Below are positions 1-10,324 of a stretch of DNA of 64,000 bases, piece after piece; position 1 is the stretch's first letter; every line of letters begins with the position of its first letter. Source of the DNA: Blepharisma japonicum (Eukaryota > Ciliophora > Heterotrichea > Heterotrichida > Blepharismidae); the NCBI GenBank assembly GCA_949751835.1, contig CATKHK010000029.1, positions 372,001 through 436,000 of the forward strand, written 5' to 3'. The notes under the pieces are model-generated. The model was not told the origin of the DNA and did no database searches. It saw nothing but the letters and a program-made list of their open reading frames with translations. The translations under genes and the position numbers were made by a program.

Positions 1-564
1 ATTTCAAAGTTGTCTAGGGTTTCTATGTGTTTTTGCAAGTTATCAAAGGATTCTTTAGAAATTTGTGGGGTAGAAAATCCTGAGCAGGTAGTGAGCTCAA
101 TGCCGTATTTTTCTTTTACGTGATTAATCACTGGAGTAAAAAGATTGGTTTGACGGTCTGATTTTTCTTGTTCGTCTTCTCGATAACTAAATAAATAATA
201 CTTGCCATATGCTGTCATTTTGTAAAAATTGATGGATTCGTTCAGTTAATTGTGGACGAATGCCTGTATGTGGAAGATCAATTGCGGTGGCTGAGAGTTG
301 GAACTGAATAGAAATTACCAAAGGCATTGATGAAGTTCTTATGAATTTGTCTTGGACTTGCCATTCTGTTGCTACTCCTAAAGCTAATATTTCGGTAGGC
401 AGAATTACAGAATTTCTTTCAGGTGTTTTTATTCCTCGGCCATCAAGTAGGACTTGAAAGCCTTTTTCTGTCTCTTTTACTCCTGCATGCTTATAGAATT
501 TTTGCATGTAATCTCCTGTTTTTAAGTTTGGCATGTTGACAAAAGACCTGAAAATTCTTCTCAT
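1..564 (-). CDS. ATPAF2: ATP synthase F1 assembly factor ATP12 (ATPAF2-like), 3' part outside window
   Basis: Mitochondrial chaperone that binds the F1 alpha subunit during ATP synthase assembly. The first ~20 residues (MRRIFRSFVN...) look like a mitochondrial targeting peptide. They are followed by the ATP12 signature: VLLDGRGIKTPERN, a TEWQVQ segment, SMPL and TAID. The reading frame closes at a TAG at 187-189. Removing GCAAGTATTATTTATTTAG (187-205) restores NDSICYREDEQE, matching the conserved ATP12 block around 'TDTICYR', and the frame stays open to base 1. A plain 15-nt GT..AG excision (187-201) leaves the frame off by one. The start ATG at 562-564 is the first in the frame. The C-terminal ~100 residues expected for the family lie beyond the window. 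Family call is firm; the GC-AG intron is inferred. Confidence 0.85.
187..205 (-). other. candidate 19-nt GC-AG intron in ATP12
   Basis: GCAAGTATTATTTATTTAG. It begins with GCAAGT, the usual strong donor of GC-AG introns, and its excision joins ATA TG|T TAT to give ICYR as in other ATP12 proteins. It is longer than the 15/16-nt introns elsewhere in this window. A one-base assembly error beside an ordinary 15-nt intron is the alternative. Confidence 0.5.
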
Positions 565-829
565 TTCTATGATCTCAAGTATTTAATATTAAATAAATTA
601 AAAATGAAAATCCTGACATATCATTTAGGCTTAATTATTAAATTGCCTTTATTTATATTTCTATTTTAAACTCATACAACTTTTTGATCGATATCATTTC
701 AAAAGTTATTATTCCAAAACCCTATTATCGTTAATTCTCCAATATTTTGAATAAGAACTTATTAAATTTTCCACACGTCACCATTTTCATGTTTTCAGCT
801 TTTTGCAAATGAGCGGCTTGTAAAAATTA

Positions 830-1900
830 ATGGCTAGTCCTGACGAAGTGACAGTCTCAAGCACCCAAGGTTTTGGCAGACAAGTATCTCAAGTTGCCAC
901 TCTTCTAGAGACAAAGAGACAAGCAAAAATCACAGCAATCAATTTAGCCATTCCTCATGCAGTAAATTTGGTTGAGCTCATCAAGCACAAAGTTAAAGGA
1001 ATCTACCAAGTTAATTCTTTTGAAAGAGTCCCTAACACCAACAAGACAAGAGTTGTCTTTTTATTAAGCCTAGATGCTTTGGACCAAACTAATAAAGGAT
1101 ATCAAGCACCTATTCCTGAAAGCCAAGTTGAATCGAAAACCTGGGATGAACTAAAAAATCCACCTGCAAGAAGGACTTTTGATGAAACAAAAAGACAAGA
1201 AACAACAACTAGAAAACCTGAGCAGCATCACAGAGAAGAGCATAAACAGAGCCAACCTAGAAGAGATAGATCTCATGAAGCCAAAACAAAAGAAGGAGAG
1301 GAAGAAACAAAGAGACCAAGCACTAGAACTCACGGCTCAACTGAAAGGCATGAGAGAGGGTCATCCAGAGGCTTCAGAAGTTCCAGAGGAGAAAGAGGCA
1401 GCAGAGGAAGAGGAAGAGGAAGAGGAAGAGGAGGCTACCAAAATGAAAGAAGAGCCCCTCCAGAGCAAGGAAAATATATCAGAGAAAAGCCTCATGAAGA
1501 AACAAAGAGAGAAGATAATGAAATTTTTGTAAGCACTATGGGTAACCCAAGCTTCTTCTTAAAGCAAGCTTTATTACTCCTCAAAAAAGATGGAAAGCGA
1601 GCCATTGTTATTAAAGCTAGTGGAGGAGCCATTCCAAAAGCAGTCAAAGTTGCTGAGGATGTTAAAAGATATGAATTAGGGCTGCACCAAATAAATAATT
1701 TCAGCAAGAGAAAAGTCCAGGTTTTATATCGTGCTCAAGAAGAAGGATTAGAAGACAAAACTATGGAAAGAGAATTAGAAGGACTTGAAATCACTCTTAG
1801 CAAAGACGAGCAAGATAAAACTCATCCAGGATACCAGGCTCCCCTTCCTGCAAGCCAGGTTAAGAGTATTTCGGTTGAAGAAGTAGAAAAATTAAGATAA
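830..1900 (+). CDS. tandem Alba-domain protein with internal RGG/RG region
   Basis: 356 aa. The C-terminal domain (about residues 230-330) is a clear Alba fold: N.IFVSTMGNPSFFLKQALLLL, then KASGGAIPKAVKVAEDV. A second, more divergent copy sits at about residues 10-95 (ITAINLAIPHAVNLVELIK). Each copy ends in a matching GYQAP[IL]P.SQV tail at about residues 91 and 338, so the two halves look like an internal duplication. Between them lies a charged linker and an RGG/RG-rich stretch (about 175-205). Alba proteins bind RNA or DNA, and RGG segments add nonspecific RNA binding, so a role in mRNA handling is likely but inferred. No in-frame TGA; stop TAA. The overlapping Glu-rich frame at 1179-1532 is a shadow. 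Confidence 0.85.
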   Translation: MASPDEVTVSSTQGFGRQVSQVATLLETKRQAKITAINLAIPHAVNLVELIKHKVKGIYQVNSFERVPNTNKTRVVFLLSLDALDQTNKGYQAPIPESQVESKTWDELKNPPARRTFDETKRQETTTRKPEQHHREEHKQSQPRRDRSHEAKTKEGEEETKRPSTRTHGSTERHERGSSRGFRSSRGERGSRGRGRGRGRGGYQNERRAPPEQGKYIREKPHEETKREDNEIFVSTMGNPSFFLKQALLLLKKDGKRAIVIKASGGAIPKAVKVAEDVKRYELGLHQINNFSKRKVQVLYRAQEEGLEDKTMERELEGLEITLSKDEQDKTHPGYQAPLPASQVKSISVEEVEKLR

Positions 1901-2143
1901 GTCCCGTTTCGACTTAAATAAGCTAGAAAACATGGATTTAAATTAATCCCGACAATATATCAAATAATAGGAATAAGAAATTTAATTAAAGTTTAAATAA
2001 AGCTGGAAGAGCCCCTCCTTATGATTTATGGAAAAGCACAATTATTTTAGAGTCCAATAAAATTCTGAGTTAAAAATGAATGGTGAGCTGATTAAAATAT
2101 GCTAATATGGAATACGTAAAATTAATGATTTTCACAAAATTAA

Positions 2144-2566
2144 TTAATGTCCTGCAAAAACTCGATAACCATTCGGATAATTTAATTTGTAAATTGCTCC
2201 AAGGTTTTTTGATTCTCGTCAATTCCATCCATCCATAATGCAAAAGCATTTTCTATCTCCAGGATTTATATAACCAGTGCCTAGACATTTAGAACACATT
2301 CCTGACTCATGAGCGCATCGATTGCAGAGAGCTTCAACCCTTTTGATATGCTTTTTATGCTTTCCTATATATTTTTCTTTATATCCAGACCCATGACAAA
2401 ATTTGCATTCAGGATTTGGCTTAAAGGGGACTCCTTGTAAACCAGGTTTTCCATACTCAAAGTTTTCATTCGGGCCAGGAACAAAGTCATTTATTTTGCC
2501 CTTTGTTTCGTTTTCTTCAAATTCGCCAATAGGGTTATTTTCTTTCTGATCCAATTCTTTATTCAT
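2144..2566 (-). CDS. small cysteine-rich protein with DnaJ-type CxxCxGxG motifs
   Basis: 140 aa, reading the TGA at 2219-2221 as Trp; the frame then runs 25 further codons to TAA. The N-terminal half is acidic and polar. The C-terminal half has CKFCHGSGY, CNRC, CSKCLGTGY and a final C.C pair, a zinc-ribbon pattern like the cysteine-rich region of DnaJ but without a J domain. It probably binds zinc. No specific function is recognised. It could be a small chaperone or an adaptor. Confidence 0.6.
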
Positions 2567-2998
2567 AATATTTATATAAAAAAATGGATATTTATCTAAT
2601 AATTAGGGAAAATAAATGCATTTTTAAATTTGGCTTTTATTTGCTTATTTTATAATTATATACTCAACAGCAATTCATACATGATAATTCCTAAAAAATC
2701 CTTTAAATCAAAGCCAGTCTAAGAAGTATTATAATTTGAGCATTCATACAATAAGTTGATATAATTTTTTTGGTTCATTTCTTTAAATCAATGAATCTAA
2801 AACAATAATCTTAAAGATACCTGCATTATCAGAATTTAATTACTTTGATCATATAAGCTATCTCTATAATAATTTCTGCAGAAATCAAAATTGCTTGTTT
2901 TAAAATTTTAAAAAAAAATTCATGCGAATAAATAGTAAATATGCTCTCCTATTATCAGTCGAAATATTTAAAACTAATATTTAATAAATTTCAGGTTT
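2567..2998. other. AT-rich intergenic stretch
   Basis: About 430 bases between the Cys-rich protein start and the Arl8 stop. No coding frame, RNA motif or repeat recognised on either strand. Confidence 0.5.
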
Positions 2999-3559
2999 TT
3001 ATTCTTTTTTCTTGTTTTTTGACAAATCTACCAAAAATCTCATCGTAATGTCCATATTGACTTGATTTTTGGCACTTACACTGTAACATGTAACAGGTCT
3101 TCCATTCAAAGATCTTAGCCCCAAAGAAACGATTAATTCTTCTTCGTTCAGTGCACCTTCCATATCATTTTTATTTCCCAATACTAAAAGTGGTATCCCA
3201 TGAAGGCTAGGCCAAGACATCAGCTTATGAAGTTGAGTCCTTGCAACATCTAAATTTCCAAAGTCAGCAGAATCTACAATAAAAATAATGCAATCCACAT
3301 TTCTACAGTACTTTTCCCAGCTACTTCTATATTTATGTTGGCCTCCGATATCTCATATTTTAAGCTGAACTGATCCTTTTTTGACTTCTCGATGATTAAA
3401 TCCTACTGTTGGTATGGTATTCTCATCAAACTCTGATGTTGTTAGTGTATTTACAAACGTCGTTTTCCCTGCATTTTGAATTCCAACAATCGATATTTCT
3501 AATTCTTGATGCCAAAACCAAGACTTCAGCCAGTCTCTGAACCTCGATATATAATACAT
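2999..3559 (-). CDS. ARL8: Arl8-family small GTPase
   Basis: 186 aa, full length for Arl8. It has P-loop GIQNAGKTTF, switch I IPTVGFN, WDIGGQ and NKND, plus the N-terminal ISRFRDWLKSWFWHQE amphipathic helix typical of Arl8. The family uses an acetylated N terminus rather than myristate for membrane binding. The Trp of WDIGGQ is a TGA at 3350-3352, so the gene is split under the standard code. In animals and plants Arl8 recruits effectors to lysosomes and drives their microtubule-based movement; the same role here is inferred from family membership. Ends on TAA. Tail region of the kinase gene lies 110 bases upstream. Confidence 0.95.
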
Positions 3560-3668
3560 ATAAAATTATTAAATTTCTGATTTGATCTGGAGAATTAAAT
3601 ATAAGCTATTGAGCCTATAAAATAATTGGAATGTGAAATTGCTAAAAATAATTTCTTGTACAAATTTA

Positions 3669-5129
3669 TTAAACTAAAAATCTATGCTTCAACAGTTCCT
3701 TTGCGGAAGGTCGCAAAGAGTATGGCCTCCTCCAGCATTTCAATAAGAAGTCTTCTAAATCTTGAGGAAGTGGCTCTTCTTGGCAATCTAAAGGATTGAG
3801 ACAATCTACCATCAGATGTAAAACTCTCGTAAGTCCAGCTGTTTTGAACGGCTTGTTCCCAGTGTATAGCTCATAAACTAAGCATCCAAGACTTCATATA
3901 TCGGCTGCATAAGAGTAAGGCTCCCCTAATATCACCTCAGGTGCCATATACCAAGGAGTTCCTGCACAGCTTCTTGGTATTGTTTCAATTTCTCTCAATT
4001 GCGTTGAAATTCCAAAATCAGTGATCTTCAGCAAATCTCCGCAGAGAATATTGCTTGGCTTTATATCCCTGTAAATAATATTAAGCCCGTGCAAGTAATC
4101 TAGCCCTTCTAGAATATCCTTGCATAAATCTTTTATTTCTTCAAGAGAAAATGGTCCTTTGGTTTTAAGTTTATCAGCCAAAGACCCTCCTTCTATGTAT
4201 TCCATCACAATACTTACTGTTATCATGCCTTCAGTTTGCTCTTGTGGCATATAAAGTCCAAGACATTTCACTATATTGGGATGGCAAAAAGATTTCATGA
4301 GTTGTGCTTCTTTTGAGATGATTGCGAGAAAAGCATCTCTTTCTTCAACAGGAGCTTCAAATTGTTTTAAAGCTACAAGATCTTTGGTCACTACATCTTC
4401 AGCGACATAAACCTTTCCTTCTCCTCCTTTTGCGATGAATTTTTTGATAATAAATTGGTCTTCAGGAAATAATAGATCGTTTATGTCTGCCTCAGTTTGT
4501 GCTAGCTCGGCTGGAGTAAAAAGAGTTTTCGTTTCAGTTCTCGTATCCAACTCCAGGCTGTCTTCTTCATATAAGTCTTGATTATAGTTTCCTCTTGCAG
4601 GCTGAGGGACTATGTTTGTAAATGAAATTGTTTTGAACCTTGAAAAAGTGCTTGTGTCTCCAAAGTACTCGCTCCGATTGCACTCGGAATCCCTGTCAAA
4701 TGTGCTATTAAAATCGGTTAGAGCATTTTCTGGATTAGATGCTGAAAGAATTGGAGGATTTTCTGGCTCAAAATCGTCTTCATAGGTTTGTGTTTGCTTT
4801 CTGGATACGTATCGTCTGAACTCAGCGTCAAATTTTGCAAGCTCATAAGGATCCGACGTAGTTACCTCTGATTTCAAAGCTTGGTAATCTTTTCAAAAGC
4901 CTAAACCTTCTATAAAAGTGCATAACAGCAGCCGATATTTAGGGTTTTTGCCTTCTTCTAATTCTTCTGCAACATCTAAAACTGACTTTTTTTTCTCTTC
5001 TTCACCAAAGTGCTTGAGTCTTGGGTCTGAATCTTCTCAGAACGGATAAAGATCAGCTGCAGTAAGGGTTTTTACAGGAATTCCTGAATTTTCCAAAATT
5101 TCTAACTGCTTACGGAATACGAGTGACAT
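3669..5129 (-). CDS. STE11/MAP3K-like protein kinase with N-terminal regulatory region
   Basis: 486 aa with three in-frame TGA (Trp) codons. ATG at 5127-5129 is chosen because the frame runs without a TAA/TAG from there. The first ~85 residues (MSLVFRKQLEILENSGIP...) precede an acidic, Ser-rich linker. The kinase domain covers about 225-486: glycine loop GGEGKVYV, VALK lysine near 245, IYRDIKPSN catalytic loop near 344, DFG near 361 and GTPWYMAPE activation segment end. The tail restored through TGA, ADIWSLGCLVYELYTGNKPF, completes subdomain IX. HRD is replaced by YRD, still with the catalytic Asp. The C terminus HRFLV sits at the kinase-domain end. Family STE/MEKK is the best fit; substrate unknown. 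Confidence 0.85.
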
Positions 5130-5175
5130 AAAATATGTCTATTTTGCAGAAGGATATGATGATCTTTTATTAAAT

Positions 5176-5970
5176 TTAAATTTTGTTAGAGATATTTTTC
5201 TGAGGTAAAACGCCATCGTCATTACCTTTAAAATAATATTGTCTTAGCCCTCCGTATTCTGACATTAAGTTTTCTGGGTCTATGAATTTAATAATATTTG
5301 CTTTGAAATTACTATCAAAAATACTTAGTGTGGGGATTTTTCGTAAAATGGCTCTGCTTTCTTCAGATAATCTAACTATAGAAGCTTGAATAACTAATAT
5401 TTGGAAAATTCTATTGGGATAATGCTCTTTCATGAACCCTCATATAACACTGATTGCATTTTCATTCAATAACTTGTTATTGAAATCTATCAAAAGCGTT
5501 ATTTTTCGCTTAAAGCCTTTTCTATTTATAAGTTACAGATTTGGCTGAATATTTTCAAAAAAATAAGTCAGATAAAGGCAGAAATTCGAATTCATCGGCT
5601 CTGTGTCGCTATAAAAGGGTCTTATTACTATAATTGGGTGGTTTTTAACATCATGCCCGAAAACAAAAATTTCTCTCGTTATCAATATGTCTGAATGCTG
5701 TTCTTTGGTTATAGGAAGATTATCAATCCTTCAATTCTAGTTAGTATTTACAATATCATCTAATATTGATTCAAATGCAGCATCAACATTATAATTATTT
5801 GCTTTTAAAAACTGGCTGACTTCTCTTCAATCATATCTCTCAATACAAGGGTGAGCAATAGGTGGATCAATTCTACTTAATCTGAGGACAAGAGTTATCT
5901 CAGGCTCAGATATTCCTATTTGGGAGGTCTTGATATTATTACCACGAGATGAACAGCAATTATTTCCCAT
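5176..5970 (-). CDS. CRAL-TRIO (Sec14-like) lipid-binding domain protein
   Basis: 254 aa after removing two 15-nt introns and reading TGA as Trp; the spliced length is an exact multiple of three. It starts MGNNCCSS, a candidate N-myristoylation plus palmitoylation site. The CRAL-TRIO N-terminal helix block (VSQFLKANNYNVDAAFESIL..INWR) is followed by the lipid-binding fold (ITLLIDFNNKLL, YPNRIFQILVIQAS, LMSEYGGL near the end). EYGG matches the 'E.GG' end of Sec14 domains. Such proteins bind and transfer lipids or retinoid-like ligands between membranes; ligand unknown. Confidence 0.85.
5522..5536 (-). other. 15-nt intron (CRAL-TRIO gene)
   Basis: GTAACTTATAAATAG; excision removes an in-frame TAA and joins QPNL to KGFKRK. 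Confidence 0.85.
5737..5751 (-). other. 15-nt intron (CRAL-TRIO gene)
   Basis: GTAAATACTAACTAG; contains TACTAAC, identical to the classical branch-point consensus. Excision removes an in-frame TAG and joins LDDI to NWRID. Confidence 0.9.
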
Positions 5971-6109
5971 TTTATTTTTAAATCCTTATCGTTTTTTATA
6001 TTTATATTAGTCAGGTGCATAAAGTTAAATAAAATATAAAAATAGAAATTGCATTAATATAAAAATTTATTTATTTTTATAAATAATTTCAAATGGGAAG
6101 TTAATTAAG

Positions 6110-6310
6110 GGATTACTCAAACTAAGATTTTGAGGGTCTCGGCCAAAGAAACGACATTCTGGGGTTATGACACTCTATTTGGAGGCTAAAAGAGAGTTCT
6201 CTTACTAGAGGCATAAGAAGTTCTAATGGAGCATAAGGTGGTGACTTGCAACTCAGAGCGGAGTCTGCTTCCCTTGTAGTCTTCAAGAAACACAGGATTT
6301 GAAATTAATT
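6110..6310. ncRNA. candidate structured non-coding RNA (strand uncertain)
   Basis: About 200 bases of clearly higher GC than the AT-rich flanks, with no open frame, between two divergently placed promoters/ends. It can form local hairpins, for example GCAACTC..GAGTCTGC (6249-6271 region) and ACTCT..AGAGT around 6173-6197. No tRNA, U1-U6, SRP or RNase P signature could be matched by eye. Supported only by composition and hairpins. Confidence 0.3.
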
Positions 6311-6410
6311 AAAATTATCTTATCTTCAATTTTTATAAATATTGCTTAAATGATTAAATAATATAATACGTGATTTAATATTTCTACCAATTATGTGAAT
6401 TATTCTTATA

Positions 6411-8366
6411 TTAGCCTGACAATTGGCGTCGTATGTCTCTCAGCATGTTTTCGATCCTTTCATGCATTTCTGAATCTTGATTTTTGAAGTTATCAATAAT
6501 AAATCTGAAGCACTGTACAGTTTCATCATTCCCTATAGCCACTTCATAAATTTCAGTCAAAATCCTAAGCGCCCAATCTTCAAACGGGACATCAATAATA
6601 AAAAAGTTTGCAATTTTAAGTTTCATTGCAAAATACACTATTTCTCCAAACTTATTTTCATTCAAGCATTCATCAAGCCTACTCTTCAGATCCTGCTTTA
6701 TTTTATGTGTTATCAATCTTTCTGTTTTTTTATCTACCTGTTTGACACTAACTACAGGTATATCTTTTATGTTATCAAGCAGCTCAGCTATAAAGCCTTC
6801 AGGATCTTTAGATGACATTTTTGTCACAAGCTTATTTAAAATTTCTCTTAAATATTCAGGAAGTCGCTCAATCATGGCTTGCCTATTATTTGAATTCACA
6901 GTAATTGACCCAAATCCTTGGTTTTTAAGCTGAATTTCTAAAAGCTGGTTGAAAACTTTATTCACGCATGTTTTAGTTAGGTGCACTTTTAGTGGCTTTA
7001 AATTTGTGTATTTCTTACTCAAGCCTCCAAGTGATTTGCAGCAAACCATAAGGTAGTTAATTTCTTGGACTATTGAAGGACTGTCAAGATCTGCAGTTTG
7101 GTTTCTCTGCTCAAATTGTTCAACAATAAGTCTGCTTATTTTAGGATAAAGAATCTCTGATAATGACTCCAAAAACTCTTCATCTGCATTTTGAAATCTC
7201 GCTTTGGTTAAAGTGCTGAGAATCTCTTGCTTCGGTATTGTAGGTGCCCCTGATTTTTTCCCTTTTGCATTGGATTTTGTCTCTTCTGCAGCCAAGTTTA
7301 TTTTGTTTTTGAATAAATCAAGTGCTTTTTTTATGCAGTTTTCATTGCAAATATAATAGCCTGCAACTGTGTTTCCTTCTTCTACAAAACTCTCTAAATC
7401 TTCCTGCTCAATACATGTGGGTAAATTAAGATCAGTATTTACATTAATAAGAGAATTCTGCTCGAGTGCTTCTTTGACTTCATCTCTCAGCTTTTCAATA
7501 AATTCTGACTTGGCATAGCTGTTTTCTAGGTGAATTCCGCCTCCAATTTCTTTATTTATTCAATTTTTTATGGCAGGAGTTGAGCCAATGTTCATTATTT
7601 TTTTCACGAAATCGTAAGGCAAATATGAATTTAAAGCAAAAAAGTCTTCAATTTCTTTTTTAATGTTATCCAAATAAACAGAAGGTGTGAATATCCCATT
7701 TTGGTAGCTTCCTGAAATCTCTTTGCTGCTTATTAAGTCTTTAACTTGATTCGGCACCAAACTTTGATCAAAATTTTTGAGTTCTGTTGGCTTTTCACAG
7801 CCTCTTAGAAATCCCCTTAGCTTCGCTAAATGCCTCTGCACATAGACATCTGTGAATAATACATTATTCTGTTTGAAGTGACCATATATAATTGTTCCGA
7901 TCCTGGCCTCAATTCTATCTTTCAGGTATTGCATTGGCAAAGAGTATTTATAAGTTAAATCACTTAAAGGCAGCTGCCCAGTTTCTTCTAAAGTTTCATT
8001 GATTTCTTGAGCAATCATATCTAAATAGTTATTTGCTATTAATTGCCCATTGATAAATTCAACATCATTTGTTTTATCAGCAACGCTGATAGCATGTTTT
8101 TCAATTTGCTCGACTCCGACATTGAGTATTCCAGGCATATCAATCAGATTTATTCTTCCATGCTTTTTCACTTCTTGCTCAATTTCTTGTTCTAGCCTTT
8201 TTGGTGTCAAATACTCCTTTCCTGATAATGTAAATACAAGTTCAAGCGAGTAGTTTCCTACTAGCTTGTTAACGATTTCTACTATGTTTCTATCTGTAAG
8301 TCTGTTTGCGGATTGCTTTTGCTGGACTTGCATAAGCTGTGCTTTCAAACGCTTAAGCTCTTCCAT
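6411..8366 (-). CDS. UFL1: UFL1, E3 UFM1-protein ligase 1
   Basis: 651 aa; one in-frame TGA (Trp) at 7560-7562. The N-terminal third aligns with UFL1: LTDRNIVEIVNKL, LVFTLSGKEYLTPKRL, HGRINLIDMPGILNV, GQLIANNYLDMIAQEIN and FTDVYVQRHLAKLRGFLRG. UFL1 is the scaffold E3 that attaches UFM1 to ribosomal protein uL24 and other targets at the ER. The protein is about 140 residues shorter than the animal form, mostly in the middle and C terminus. A basic linker (KSNAKGKKSGAP) corresponds to the charged linker of animal UFL1. The start ATG at 8364-8366 lies right before the conserved N-terminal block. Confidence 0.92.
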
Positions 8367-8793
8367 TTTATGATTAAGTATAAATTAGGTCATTTTGGTT
8401 AAGCGCAAAATGATCTTTTTTGGTTTACAGATATTTTTACTTTTTCTTTTGAGAAGAACTATTTATATAGCTTAAAAATCATATCACTCGTCCTTTATAA
8501 ACCTTTGTTTATTTTTTCCAATTTCAAGATATTTGATTTAGAAATTTGCAATATTCCTATGGAGATTTCCAAGGTATATTTATTTTGCTCTTATCTAAAG
8601 GGCTTCTTCCTTTTACCATATTTCTGCTTCCTTTATGTTCATTTTTTAATCTACCTTAAGATGATGAAGTTTCTTTGAAAACTCTGTTTTATTATCACAA
8701 AAACTCCAAAAAACTTCCTAATATCATTCCTTTCACTTTTCCATAGAATTAAACCACTACCAATTTTAAAAGCTAAGTTATGTTAATCTGTGG
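8367..8793. other. intergenic region between UFL1 and RPL30
   Basis: About 430 bases, pyrimidine-rich on the plus strand in the middle. No gene or RNA element recognised. Confidence 0.5.
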
Positions 8794-9117
8794 TTAAGCA
8801 GTAGCTCCAAGAATATCTGAATCTCCAGCCTCTATGACTGACAAAGTTGAAACTGCATGCATTTTTCCACAAGCTCTTCCAAGTTCGTTATTGTTTCCTG
8901 TATAATGATAAACTTCAACTTTTCCAAGCATCGAGTAATATTCGATTTCACTCTTTCTCAAAGGTGGACAGTTGTTGCAGATTAGCACAAGTTTTGACTT
9001 GCCTTGTCTCAGAGATTTAAGTGCACTTTTGTAGCCAAGAGCAGCTCTGCCACTTTTCATGACCAAAGCAAGCTTGGAGTTCATGCCTTCCGCAGTCTTC
9101 TTGCTCTTCTTCACCAT
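8794..9117 (-). CDS. RPL30: large ribosomal subunit protein eL30
   Basis: 107 aa, normal length. It has [20 protein letters not shown], the [20 protein letters not shown] block and [17 protein letters not shown], all diagnostic of eL30. It is a component of the 60S subunit at the subunit interface. It is intronless here. The DnaJ gene ends 34 bases before its start on the same strand. Confidence 0.98.
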   Translation of the reverse strand: MVKKSKKTAEGMNSKLALVMKSGRAALGYKSALKSLRQGKSKLVLICNNCPPLRKSEIEYYSMLGKVEVYHYTGNNNELGRACGKMHAVSTLSVIEAGDSDILGATA

Positions 9118-9151
9118 TTATATCAATTTACTCTATTAAGCTATATGACTT

Positions 9152-10324
9152 TTAAACACCTTCATGAGCCAGCATCTCGAACAGCTGCCTTTGCCTCTCT
9201 GTAAGTTTCTTTGGGATCTTTAGCACGAATTTTACTATGTGACTTCCTTTTTGGTTGCTATGTGGAGGGAGATGAGGGACTCCGTGATTCAAAATTTTGT
9301 GGATATCGCCTGTATTTGTCCCTGGATCGACTTTTACCTGGACTTTTCCATGTAAAGTTTCAACTTCTACACTTGAGCCGAGGGCAGCTTGGGATATGGA
9401 TATAGGGACTTGAGAAATTATATCATAGCCATCACGCTGAAAAATTGGATGGTCTTTTATGGTAACTTTTATAAGAATGTCACCAGCTTGCCCACCTGAC
9501 TCAGAAGAACTACCTTTTCCAGCCATTCGGAGGGTGTGGCCAGAATTTACACCTGCAGGAATGTTCACTGTTTCTGTGACTTTAGATGCAGTTATTCCTG
9601 ATCCTCGGCAGGTTGCACAATATTCTTTTATGATCGATCCTGATCCTCCACATTTCTGGCAAGCTACTTGTATAGACATTGGACCTCGTTGGAAATGAAC
9701 ATGACCTTTACCACCACAATTTGTACATGTGGATGGAGATGAGCCGGGCTTTATTTTTTTCCCTTTACAAGTCCCACAAGTTGTATTTTTGGTCACTGTA
9801 AGTGGTTTTGACGCTCCTTGTACAGCTTCTAGAAAAGAAATTTCCATTCCCACAACAATGTCCTCACCTCTTGCTGATTTTTGTGATTTCTTGCCACCAA
9901 ATAGTCCCTCAAACTCACTAAAAATGTCTTCAAAGCTAGAAAAACCTTGAGCACCGCCAAAAGGATTACCTCCGCCTCCTCCAAATCCAGATCCAAAAGG
10001 ATTAAATCCTCCAAATCCTCCGAAATCACCAAATCCTGCTTGCTTGGCCTGATCTTGTTCATCTCCTGTCATCCCAGTAGCATCGTATGTTTTTCGTTTA
10101 TCCGGAGTCCCTATTGTTTCGTATGCATTATTAATCTCAGCAAATTTAGCCTTCGCATCAGGAGATTTATTTACGTCAGGATGATACTGCTTTGCAAGGT
10201 TAAAATAGGCTTTTTTAATATCAGTTTCTGAAGCATTTTTAGGAACACCCAAAATACTGTAATAGTCTTTTTTTGCAAGAAGTCTCATAGAGCTTCTAAA
10301 ACTCCTGAAAACTTGCATGTGCAT
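9152..10324 (-). CDS. mitochondrial DnaJ/Hsp40 chaperone (Mdj1/Tid1 type)
   Basis: 390 aa class A J-protein. A basic, Ser/Arg-rich leader ([19 protein letters not shown]) suggests mitochondrial import. The J domain (about 19-85) has HPDV. It is followed by a Gly/Phe region (about 95-140) and four zinc-binding repeats, [26 protein letters not shown] and CATCRGSG. The C-terminal substrate-binding domain ends the protein. The first repeat has lost its second glycine pair. It should stimulate mitochondrial Hsp70 and deliver substrates. There is no in-frame TGA in the frame. A second Met (codon 3) would hardly change the leader. Confidence 0.93.
   Translation of the reverse strand: MHMQVFRSFRSSMRLLAKKDYYSILGVPKNASETDIKKAYFNLAKQYHPDVNKSPDAKAKFAEINNAYETIGTPDKRKTYDATGMTGDEQDQAKQAGFGDFGGFGGFNPFGSGFGGGGGNPFGGAQGFSSFEDIFSEFEGLFGGKKSQKSARGEDIVVGMEISFLEAVQGASKPLTVTKNTTCGTCKGKKIKPGSSPSTCTNCGGKGHVHFQRGPMSIQVACQKCGGSGSIIKEYCATCRGSGITASKVTETVNIPAGVNSGHTLRMAGKGSSSESGGQAGDILIKVTIKDHPIFQRDGYDIISQVPISISQAALGSSVEVETLHGKVQVKVDPGTNTGDIHKILNHGVPHLPPHSNQKGSHIVKFVLKIPKKLTERQRQLFEMLAHEGV

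Noticed and set aside
187-201. Ordinary 15-nt intron GTATTATTTATTTAG in ATP12
   Set aside because: Its removal shifts the frame off the conserved ATP12 sequence; the 19-nt GC-AG version restores it. Kept as an alternative if an indel exists.
1030-1037. CCCTAACA, the Blepharisma telomere unit
   Set aside because: Single copy inside the Alba coding sequence (VPNTNK); no array, so not a telomere or telomerase template.
1179-1532. Glu/Lys-rich plus-strand frame overlapping the Alba gene
   Set aside because: It is the shifted frame of a GA-rich linker and RGG region in a well-supported gene; no independent start or domain.
6140-6160. TCTCGGCC as a U2 snRNA start
   Set aside because: The rest of the conserved U2 5' end and branch-recognition sequence is absent.
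9459-10231. Several plus-strand frames opposite the DnaJ gene
   Set aside because: Antisense shadows of the conserved DnaJ coding sequence.
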